Source: Thermoguttaceae bacterium
GTDB taxonomy: Bacteria > Planctomycetota > Planctomycetia > Pirellulales > Thermoguttaceae
Direction: 5' to 3'
NCBI GenBank assembly: GCA_017454585.1
Contig: JAFTCU010000341.1
Coordinates: forward strand, 1 to 7,725
DNA: 7,725 nucleotides
Shown one piece after another: positions 1-4,834 of the stretch; position 1 is the first letter of the stretch; each line of letters opens with the position of its first letter. A model generated the notes under the pieces. That model did not search any database. It saw only the letters and a program-made list of their open reading frames with translations, and was not told where the DNA came from. Position numbers and translations under genes: made by a program.

Positions 1-670
1 GCGACGAAAAGGAAAAACACCAGCAGAAAGCGTCTACTCCAAACACCTTCACGCCTAAGGGGAACACCACGGACTTAAAATAATGACACTCATCGAACAT
101 CATGTCTCCAATCTTGGTCACGCCTTCGGGAATCACTACGGACGTTAAGGATTCACAGCCATAAAACGCGCCGTATGCAATCTTCGTCACGCCGTCGGGG
201 ATCCGGTATTCCTTGGCGGAATTGAGGCAGGCGAGCAGTTTTTTTCCGTCTTTCGTCAGCAAACCAGTCCCATCGGTTTTGAAATGAGGATGCGTGGGGG
301 AAATGATCCATTCCTTCAAGGCCGGACAACCGGAGAACGCTCTGTTTCCGATTTTCTTCACACTATCGGGAATTGCCACGGACGTTAAGGAATCGCAGAC
401 AAAGAAAGCTTCATTTCCAATTATCTTCACGCCCTCGGGAATCACCACGGACTTTAAGGAGTCGCAGCGAGAGAAAGCACCTTCATCAATTTTCGTCACG
501 CCTTCGGGGACCACCACCTCGGTTTCGGAACCCTTGAATTTACGGAGCGTTTTCCCATCAATTTTAAAAGAACTGGCGGGGGTCGCCTGCGCGGTTTCAG
601 CGGCCTGGCTGTACGAGGTCAGAAACGCGCCGAGCAGCAAAAGGGCTAAAATGAATGACGTTTTTTTCAT
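1..670 (-). CDS. Secreted BspA-like leucine-rich repeat (LRR_5) protein, N-terminal part; 3' end beyond the window
   Basis: The frame opens at ATG (670-668) and stays open for 223 codons to the window edge, so the C-terminus is not visible. Residues 1-24 form a signal peptide: MKK, a hydrophobic core, and a likely signal peptidase I cut after SQA. The rest is built of about 23-residue repeats of the form V-[TK]-x-I-x-x-x-A-F-x-x-C-x-[SA]-L-[KT]-S-V-x-[IF]-P, starting near residues 58, 81, 104, 161, 184 and 207. This is the BspA/LRR_5 (Treponema pallidum-type) pattern. The third repeat is interrupted by a longer segment (residues about 122-157, with TDGTGLLTKDGKKLLAC), also usual in this family. 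AGGTGG (677-682) lies 6 bases before the ATG and supports the start. Such proteins are exported or surface-exposed and often bind host or matrix ligands, but no specific ligand can be inferred here. It is transcribed from its own promoter, separately from the upstream lyase gene. Confidence 0.85.
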   Translation of the reverse strand, partial: MKKTSFILALLLLGAFLTSYSQAAETAQATPASSFKIDGKTLRKFKGSETEVVVPEGVTKIDEGAFSRCDSLKSVVIPEGVKIIGNEAFFVCDSLTSVAIPDSVKKIGNRAFSGCPALKEWIISPTHPHFKTDGTGLLTKDGKKLLACLNSAKEYRIPDGVTKIAYGAFYGCESLTSVVIPEGVTKIGDMMFDECHYFKSVVFPLGVKVFGVDAFCWCFSFSS

Positions 671-685
671 ATTGTACCACCTGAA

Positions 686-699
686 AATGAAATTTCATT
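686..699. promoter_or_regulatory. Perfect 14-base palindrome at the expected transcription start
   Basis: AATGAAATTTCATT is its own reverse complement. It lies immediately downstream of the -10 box of the leucine-rich repeat gene, where a bound repressor would block RNA polymerase. The operator role is inferred from position and symmetry only. A+T-rich palindromes of this size can arise by chance. Confidence 0.35.
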
Positions 700-700
700 C

Positions 701-729
701 ATTTTAACCAATGGGGGAGAAAACGTCAA
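701..729 (-). promoter_or_regulatory. Sigma-70-type promoter of the leucine-rich repeat gene
   Basis: Read on the minus strand, TTGACG (724-729) is separated by 17 bases from TAAAAT (701-706). Both boxes match the consensus at five of six positions. Transcription would start near 694, giving a leader of about 24 bases that contains the AGGTGG ribosome site. Confidence 0.7.
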
Positions 730-813
730 GGGGGGGGAGTATGGAGTGCTGCAATACAGAAGTCGAAGGCTTCATTTGCCGCTTTCACTTAGCGACCGAA
801 AAACGTAATGATT

Positions 814-838
814 AAAAAGGGTTTTCACGTGGAAAACC
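814..838 (-). terminator. Intrinsic terminator of the glycerate kinase-lyase unit
   Basis: On the minus strand GGTTTTC pairs with GAAAACC around a 5-base loop (7-bp stem, 820-838), followed by a run of five T (the A run at 814-818). It lies about 105 bases after the stop codon of the BNR_4 gene, beyond two other hairpins, and before the promoter of the leucine-rich repeat gene. Confidence 0.65.
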
Positions 839-852
839 TCCAGCGTACTTTC

Positions 853-927
853 GCGGCAATCGCCTCTTCGAGGCTGAATTGCCGCAAGGGAAAGCGGTGA
901 ATGTCGCTTGCGCGACTGTATCACCGC
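853..927. repeat. Pair of compound hairpins (REP-like or structured 3' UTR)
   Basis: Two neighbouring inverted repeats share one architecture. In the first, GCGGCAAT (853-860) pairs with ATTGCCGC (878-885) and encloses GCCTC/GAGGC (862-866 with 870-874) around a TTC loop. In the second, GCGGTGA (894-900) pairs with TCACCGC (921-927) and encloses GTCGC/GCGAC (903-907 with 912-916); on the minus-strand RNA this gives a GCAA tetraloop of the GNRA type. Each therefore has a 7-8 bp outer stem, an asymmetric internal loop and a 5 bp inner stem. Neither is followed by a T run, so they are not terminators themselves. They lie in the 3' untranslated region of the lyase transcript and could stabilise the mRNA end or be a dispersed repeat. 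Confidence 0.6.
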
Positions 928-942
928 ACTCCACACAAAAAT

Positions 943-2319
943 TCATTTTTCCAGCACGAACATTCTGAGCGTGCTCGGCTCGGGGATGACCGGGTACGCA
1001 CGGTCGCGGTTCACCGGGAACGTTTCCCACACGAAATAGAACATTCGGTTCGGGTCCGTCGCGTCCTGGAGGGCAAAGCGTTTCGACTGCATGTTTTCCG
1101 TCGGGTTTTCGATCTTGTAACACTCTCCCGGAATCGCCGAATCGCGCGGAGCCGGTCCCGTGGGCTTGAGCGTCGCCGGGTCGAGGACGAAACGGCCGCT
1201 GGTCTCGTACTTGCGGTGCCAGCTCTGAAGGAGCTGACCGTTCACGCACTGCACCGGGCTGAAACCCATTTCGCTCGGGATGCACCCGCCGCCGCTGAAG
1301 ATCCAGCTGTGCGTGAAGTCGCTGGTCTGGTAGTACTTCCAGCCGTCCTTTTCGCGGCGCGCCTGCATGATCTGGTTGTTCTTGTTCTCGTCGTAGCGCG
1401 TGTAGGTCAAAATGACGCGCCCTTCCTGATCGAAACCAAGCGCGACGTGAGAGTTCAGAAGCCCCTCGCCGTTTTTCAGCGGCGCCACCACCTCGCTGTT
1501 CGAGCGCGTGACGGGGAGCGTCTGCGGCGTGCCGTCGCTCTTTTCCCAGTGCAAAAGGTCGCGGCTTTTCATGTAGCTCAAGTCGTGATTCGTTGCGCAG
1601 TCCGGCGTGTCGCGCCACACCCAGGCGACGTGGTAGTACCCGTCCGGCCCCATGAGCGGCCCCACGTAGTACGCGTTGCAGTCCCCCTCGCCGTCGAACA
1701 TCGGAACGTCCAGCAGGCGGCGCCAGGTCTTCGTTTTCACATCGTAAATGTTCCAGATCTGGCTCCCGTTGCCGCTGCCGCCGTCGCGGTACGTGAAGAT
1801 CATGTTTCCGTCCACGTCGGTCAAAAAGTGCGGGTACGTACAGCGGTTTTCCAGCGCCTTCCCCCGCGCCTCTTTGGAAAGGTCTTCGGCGAGCATCCGG
1901 TGGACCGGCTCGACCGACTGAATGTCCAGCGGCTTCGTGGAGCGGAAATAGATGAGCGGAACGCAGTGCATGTTTCCGCTGACGTGCAGGTAATTTTCCG
2001 AGTCAAACGCGATTCGGATGTAGTTATGCGAATCCCAGCCGATGGCCGTCTCAAGTTTCTTGAACGTCCACGCCGAGTCGGGCTTCGTCAGATCCTTCTG
2101 ACCGAGGACCATTTTGCGGTCGGCGCCGTCGTAGAAACCAATGAAGAGGAAATTCTCCTTCTGCGTGAAGGCGAACGCAACGGGATTTCCGGCCCAGACC
2201 TTCGCGATGTCTTCCCGGCGGACGATTTTCCACGGTTCAGGCGCGTCCTCGGCCTGAAGCGTTGAAATGAAACTCAGTAAAAGGGCTGAAACGACGGAAA
2301 AAAGGAGGGTTTTGTTCAT
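943..2319 (-). CDS. Secreted BNR_4-family beta-propeller, probable polysaccharide lyase (ulvan lyase-like, PL24/PL25 type)
   Basis: The 458-residue protein starts with a signal peptide (residues 1-23, cut after LQA), so it acts outside the cytoplasm. The remainder resembles the BNR repeat-containing family BNR_4, whose characterised members include seven-bladed propeller ulvan lyases. Diagnostic segments are SHNYIRIAFD (97-106), YLHVSGNMH (110-118), CTYPHF (160-165), IFTYRDGGSGNG (174-185) and GYYHVAWVWRD (227-237). From memory, the catalytic set of the PL25 enzyme PLSV_3936 is His123, His143, Tyr188 and Arg204. Here His98, His118, Tyr162 and Arg178 have almost the same spacing (20, 44 and 16 residues). 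This supports a working beta-elimination site, but the substrate could be another uronate-containing glycan. The gene follows glycerate kinase by 25 bases, probably in one transcript. No clear Shine-Dalgarno sequence precedes the ATG; the signal peptide decides the start. A non-catalytic sialidase-like propeller remains possible. Confidence 0.72.
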   Translation of the reverse strand: MNKTLLFSVVSALLLSFISTLQAEDAPEPWKIVRREDIAKVWAGNPVAFAFTQKENFLFIGFYDGADRKMVLGQKDLTKPDSAWTFKKLETAIGWDSHNYIRIAFDSENYLHVSGNMHCVPLIYFRSTKPLDIQSVEPVHRMLAEDLSKEARGKALENRCTYPHFLTDVDGNMIFTYRDGGSGNGSQIWNIYDVKTKTWRRLLDVPMFDGEGDCNAYYVGPLMGPDGYYHVAWVWRDTPDCATNHDLSYMKSRDLLHWEKSDGTPQTLPVTRSNSEVVAPLKNGEGLLNSHVALGFDQEGRVILTYTRYDENKNNQIMQARREKDGWKYYQTSDFTHSWIFSGGGCIPSEMGFSPVQCVNGQLLQSWHRKYETSGRFVLDPATLKPTGPAPRDSAIPGECYKIENPTENMQSKRFALQDATDPNRMFYFVWETFPVNRDRAYPVIPEPSTLRMFVLEK

Positions 2320-2344
2320 GGGTTTTTGTTTCTGGTTAGGGGTT

Positions 2345-3484
2345 TTACTTCATGGACACTTTGATCAGGCGCAGAATGTTTTCCATCTCGGCGGCCAGGT
2401 CTTCCGCGGCCCGGCGCCGGGCGATGTGGAACGGAACCGCCACGTGGTTGATGCTGAAAATGGCCGTCACGCCGCGGCCGTACGTTTCGTCGATCTCGTC
2501 TCCGACGTCACCCACGACGGCAATCAGCGGGACGCCCGCTTTCTGGGTTCGGGCCGCCACGCCCAAAACGACTTTTCCGCGGAGGCTCTGCGAGTCGATT
2601 TTCCCCTCGCCGGTGAAAACCCAGTCGGCCGTTTTGAGCAGTTCGTCGAAGCGGACCGTGTTTAAAACCGTCTCGATCCCCATCTGGAGTTTCGAGCCGA
2701 AAAAGGCGCACATTCCGCCGCCCATGCCGCCCGCCGCGCCGGCTCCGGGAAGGTCGGGAGTGAAGGTTCCGCCCGAAACGTCCCGCATCAAGGCTCCGAT
2801 GTGGTCCAGGCCCGCGTCAAGACGTGCGACCATGGCGTCGTCCGCCCCCTTTTGAGGCGCGAAAACGTACGCCGCCCCGGTCGGGCCGCTGAACGGATTA
2901 TTAATGTCGCACATGGTGATGAAACCGACGTTCCGCAAAGCCGGGTCGAACGCGGACGCGTCGATTTTCGCGACATCGCCGAGCGTGCCGCCAGTCGGGA
3001 CGAACGGCTCGCCGTTGGCGTTGAGGAAACGGACTCCGCACGCCGCCGCTGCGCCGGTGCCGGCATCATTGGTCGCGCTTCCGCCAAGGCCCACGATGAT
3101 TTTCGTGCAGCCGTTTCGGGCCGCGTCGAGAAAAAGCTCACCGACCCCGAACGTGGTGGTTTTTTCGGGGTTTCGCTTGCCGTGAACGAGCGGAAGGCCC
3201 GCGCAGGCGGCCATCTCCACCACGGCGGTCTTCCCGTCGGGCAGGATCCCGTAAAAGCCGGAAAGTTTCTCGAAGTTAGGGCCCGTGACGGGGATCTCAA
3301 CGCGCCGGCCACCCAAGGCGGTCAGGAAGGCTTCGACGGTTCCTTCGCCGCCGTCCGCGACGGGAATGCTCGTGACTCGCGCATCGGGAAAAATTTCCCG
3401 AATCTTTTCGCTCATGATCGAGCAGATCTTCCGGGAAGAAAGGGTTCCTTTGAAAGAATCGGGCAGGAGGATGAAGTGTGGCAT
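2345..3484 (-). CDS. glxK: Glycerate kinase, GarK/GlxK family (type II)
   Basis: This cytoplasmic enzyme phosphorylates D-glycerate with ATP, normally to 2-phosphoglycerate in this family. Glycerate arises from tartronate semialdehyde in aldarate, uronate-derived or glyoxylate catabolism. From the chosen start the protein has 379 residues, the usual family length. It shows the family motifs in order: PDSFKG (8-13), ADGGEG (43-48), the glycine-rich GLGGSATNDAGTG (132-144), CDINNPFSG (192-200), AAGGMGGG (250-257) and TGEGKID (291-297). The frame continues upstream to an ATG at 3526, but the family begins just before the PDSFKG motif. The 3526 ATG also lies in an 8-bp hairpin (3510-3530), so ATG at 3484 is preferred; neither has a clear Shine-Dalgarno sequence. 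The gene is first in a unit with the secreted BNR_4 lyase, which suggests a role in using sugar acids released from a polysaccharide. The garK and glxK names cannot be told apart from sequence alone. Confidence 0.92.
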   Translation of the reverse strand: MPHFILLPDSFKGTLSSRKICSIMSEKIREIFPDARVTSIPVADGGEGTVEAFLTALGGRRVEIPVTGPNFEKLSGFYGILPDGKTAVVEMAACAGLPLVHGKRNPEKTTTFGVGELFLDAARNGCTKIIVGLGGSATNDAGTGAAAACGVRFLNANGEPFVPTGGTLGDVAKIDASAFDPALRNVGFITMCDINNPFSGPTGAAYVFAPQKGADDAMVARLDAGLDHIGALMRDVSGGTFTPDLPGAGAAGGMGGGMCAFFGSKLQMGIETVLNTVRFDELLKTADWVFTGEGKIDSQSLRGKVVLGVAARTQKAGVPLIAVVGDVGDEIDETYGRGVTAIFSINHVAVPFHIARRRAAEDLAAEMENILRLIKVSMK

Positions 3485-3509
3485 AGCGGGAATCAGGTTA
3501 ATTTGCGGG

Positions 3510-3556
3510 GACGACGCTTCCAGCATCGTCAGACATGGACGGACCCGTGCAACGGG
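3510..3556 (-). other. Hairpins in the glycerate kinase leader
   Basis: On the minus strand GACGATGC pairs with GCGTCGTC (3523-3530 with 3510-3517; one T-G wobble, loop TGGAA). Further upstream CCCGT pairs with ACGGG around TGC (3544-3556). Both lie in the roughly 130-base leader between the promoter and the ATG at 3484. The first hides an alternative upstream ATG. No known riboswitch is recognised. Confidence 0.45.
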
Positions 3557-3622
3557 AACAGCGGGACGGCACAGGTCGTGAAGTTTCCGGCCGCCTACGC
3601 CTGTTTGTTCGTCTTCTTGGTT

Positions 3623-3651
3623 ATTTTAACATAAAACCGCTTGCTTGTCAA
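3623..3651 (-). promoter_or_regulatory. Sigma-70-type promoter of the glycerate kinase-lyase unit
   Basis: On the minus strand a perfect TTGACA (3646-3651) is followed after 17 bases by TAAAAT (3623-3628, five of six matches). Transcription would begin near 3616, leaving a leader of about 130 bases. The -35 box sits in ACTTGACAAG, the same ten bases that surround the -35 box of the divergent thiS promoter. Confidence 0.72.
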
Positions 3652-3868
3652 GTCGATCTCTTTCCATTCCCTGAAACGCTGTTCTGATGGGATCCTGAAA
3701 CCTCCAAAGCGGGCGAGGACAAAGGCAAGTCGAAGCTGGAGCCTTTATTTCTTCCATAATTTTGGTACATCTGACAAGTGAATACCGCCCTTTTTAATCC
3801 CCGGGTTTTCAGTTTGAAGTATTCTCCTGCGGGACGGTATGGAAGAAAATTCCAGAAATTCTACAAAA
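3652..3868. other. Non-coding region between divergent promoters
   Basis: No credible gene is seen here. The stretch between the two -35 boxes contains one notable structure: ATACCGCCC (3782-3790) can pair with GGGACGGTAT (3831-3840) as nine base pairs with one bulged base, enclosing 40 bases. AAAGGC (3721-3726) and GCCTTT (3741-3746) form a weaker hairpin. ACAAGTGA near 3774 repeats part of the motif found around both promoters. No S-box, T-box or TPP riboswitch signature was found by eye. Confidence 0.5.
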
Positions 3869-3893
3869 CAAGTAGTGTATATACTTGACAAGT
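3869..3893. promoter_or_regulatory. Overlapping inverted repeats around the thiS -35 box (operator candidate)
   Basis: CAAGTA (3869-3874) is mirrored by TACTTG (3882-3887) with a 7-base gap. ACTTG-A-CAAGT (3883-3893) is a second, odd-length palindrome that covers the -35 box itself. ACAAGT therefore occurs at 3868 and 3888, 20 bases apart, about two helical turns. This arrangement fits a dimeric repressor site. The regulator is unknown, and part of the symmetry comes from the TTGACA box. Confidence 0.4.
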
Positions 3894-3914
3894 TGATTTT
3901 TTGGTGTATATTAT
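3885..3914 (+). promoter_or_regulatory. Sigma-70-type promoter of the thiS-thiF-metI-patB operon
   Basis: A perfect TTGACA (3885-3890) is followed by either TATATT (3907-3912, 16-base spacer) or TATTAT (3909-3914, 18-base spacer), each five of six to consensus. Transcription would start at about 3918-3922. It is the best plus-strand promoter in the intergenic region and lies 70-100 bases before the thiS start codon. Confidence 0.72.
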
Positions 3915-3918
3915 AGGG

Positions 3919-3956
3919 AAATGCAGACGTTTTGAGTTCTGCGTTTTTTTGAAACG
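3919..3956 (+). promoter_or_regulatory. Leader RNA with terminator-like hairpin and competing fold
   Basis: AAATGCAGA (3919-3927) pairs with TCTGCGTTT (3938-3946; one T-G wobble) and runs into seven T (3944-3950), like a weak intrinsic terminator at the very start of the transcript. GAAACG (3951-3956) can pair instead with CGTTTT at 3942-3947, which uses the T run. It can also pair with CGTTTT in the hairpin loop (3928-3933), which with GCAGA/TCTGC makes a compact H-type pseudoknot with an 8-base U-rich loop. Attenuation or ligand sensing is inference. The sequence matches no riboswitch family I recognise. Confidence 0.4.
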
Positions 3957-3985
3957 ATACACAACCAAAAAGGTAGTAAATAAAA

Positions 3986-4192
3986 ATGGCGAAAGTGATT
4001 TTGAACGGGAAGGAAACAGAATTCCCGCCGGGTGAAAAGATCCTCGGTTTTCTGCAGGCGCGGAAACTGGGAACGAAAAACCTGATCCTCGAATGGAACG
4101 GGAAAATCTTGACCGAAAAGGACCCGCTGGAGAGTCTCGAACTTAACGACGGCGACACGCTCAATCTGTTTTCCATGGTGGGGGGCGGCTGA
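3986..4192 (+). CDS. thiS: ThiS/MoaD-type sulfur carrier protein
   Basis: This 68-residue ubiquitin-fold protein begins with ILNGKE and FPPGEKILGFL, typical of ThiS, and ends in MVGGG. The terminal Gly-Gly is the site adenylated by a ThiF partner and turned into a thiocarboxylate that donates sulfur. The end is already exposed, so no protease is needed. ThiS normally serves thiazole synthesis with ThiG and ThiH. Neither is here, and the next genes are a ThiF-type activator and two transsulfuration enzymes. A role as sulfur donor for homocysteine or cysteine synthesis is therefore plausible, similar to HcyS of Wolinella succinogenes or CysO of mycobacteria. Its TGA stop overlaps the thiF ATG by one base (TGATG), which implies translational coupling. 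Only a weak AAGG (3970-3973), 12 bases away, precedes the start. Confidence 0.88.
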   Translation: MAKVILNGKETEFPPGEKILGFLQARKLGTKNLILEWNGKILTEKDPLESLELNDGDTLNLFSMVGGG

Positions 4193-4791
4193 TGAGCGTG
4201 AATCCGTATCTGAACGACGTCCAACGGGCGGTCCTCGAGCGTGCCAGGGTCGGAGTTGCCGGGCTGGGTGGCCTCGGGTCGAATGTGCTCGGCCATCTGG
4301 TTCGTGCGGGGATCCGCAGTTTCGTCGCAGCCGATTTTGACGTGGTCTCGGCGAGCAATCTGAACCGGCAGTTCTTCTTTGCCGATCAGGTCGGCAGAAA
4401 GAAAACCGAGGCGCTGGCGGAAAACCTGCGCCGGATCGATCCCGAGCTGGAACTGGATTTCCGCGACCTCCGGTTGACCGAGGAGAACACGCCAGAGGTT
4501 TTTGCAGGGTGCGACGTCGTGGTGGAAGCGTTCGACAAGGCGGACGCGAAGACCATGCTGATCGGAGCTTTGTCGGGCAGCGACATCCCGATCGTGGCGG
4601 CGTCCGGGCTGGCTGGTTTCGGCAAGTCCAACGACATCCAGGTCCGAAAAGCTGGCAAGAATCTTTACCTCGTGGGCGATCTGGTTTCGGGAATTTCGTC
4701 GGAACTCGCTCCGGCATCCCCGCGGGTCGGCATCGCCGCCGCCATGGAGGCCAACACAGTCGTCGCCATTCTGCTGGGGGTGGAGATTTAA
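4192..4791 (+). CDS. thiF: ThiF-family sulfur carrier adenylyltransferase (short form)
   Basis: This E1-like enzyme would adenylate the C-terminal glycine of the ThiS-like protein using ATP. At 199 residues it is the short ThiF type, comparable with the 'ThiF family 2' proteins and smaller than E. coli ThiF or MoeB (about 250). It has the nucleotide-binding GLGGLGSN (24-31), the acidic D48/D50 of ADFDVV, the NLNRQ segment (56-60) with Arg59, paired lysines K70-K71 and Asp115 of AFDKAD, which match the ATP site of the family. There is only one cysteine (C107). The two CxxC zinc pairs and the usual downstream catalytic cysteine of MoeB/E. coli ThiF are absent. Sulfur must therefore come from sulfide or from a separate sulfurtransferase. 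The start overlaps the thiS stop by one base, with the G-rich thiS 3' end as possible ribosome site. Confidence 0.88.
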   Translation: MSVNPYLNDVQRAVLERARVGVAGLGGLGSNVLGHLVRAGIRSFVAADFDVVSASNLNRQFFFADQVGRKKTEALAENLRRIDPELELDFRDLRLTEENTPEVFAGCDVVVEAFDKADAKTMLIGALSGSDIPIVAASGLAGFGKSNDIQVRKAGKNLYLVGDLVSGISSELAPASPRVGIAAAMEANTVVAILLGVEI

Positions 4792-4818
4792 CAATGTCCG
4801 GAACTCCGACCGGATTCG

Positions 4819-4824
4819 AGGAGG
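4819..4824 (+). promoter_or_regulatory. Ribosome binding site of the metI-like gene
   Basis: AGGAGG is a full Shine-Dalgarno match. It stands 10 bases before ATG at 4835 and only 4 bases before the in-frame GTG at 4829. The spacing and the start codon type favour ATG 4835, but GTG 4829 would add just two residues (MK). Confidence 0.7.
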
Positions 4825-4834
4825 AAATGTGAAA

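Noticed and set aside
294..707. A 137-codon plus-strand frame with repeated TPSGITT-like units
   Set aside because: The repeats are only the complement of the leucine-rich repeats encoded on the minus strand, where a signal peptide, ribosome site and promoter are present.
901..2265. A 454-codon open frame on the plus strand
   Set aside because: It lies antisense to the BNR_4 gene and consists of low-complexity Arg/Val/His-rich translation with no family resemblance. It is a shadow of G+C-rich coding sequence, as is the 268-codon minus-strand frame at 812-1618.
2801..3634. A 277-codon plus-strand frame opposite glycerate kinase
   Set aside because: The minus strand carries every glycerate kinase motif in order; this frame has none of any family.
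3721..3746. Hairpin AAAGGC...GCCTTT as a terminator
   Set aside because: It is only six base pairs with a 14-base loop and no proper T run, and no gene ends just before it.
3652..3985. Possible SAM (S-box), T-box or TPP riboswitch upstream of the sulfur operon
   Set aside because: No conserved core of any of these was found by eye, and the predicted transcript leader is only about 65 bases, too short for S-box, T-box or TPP aptamers.
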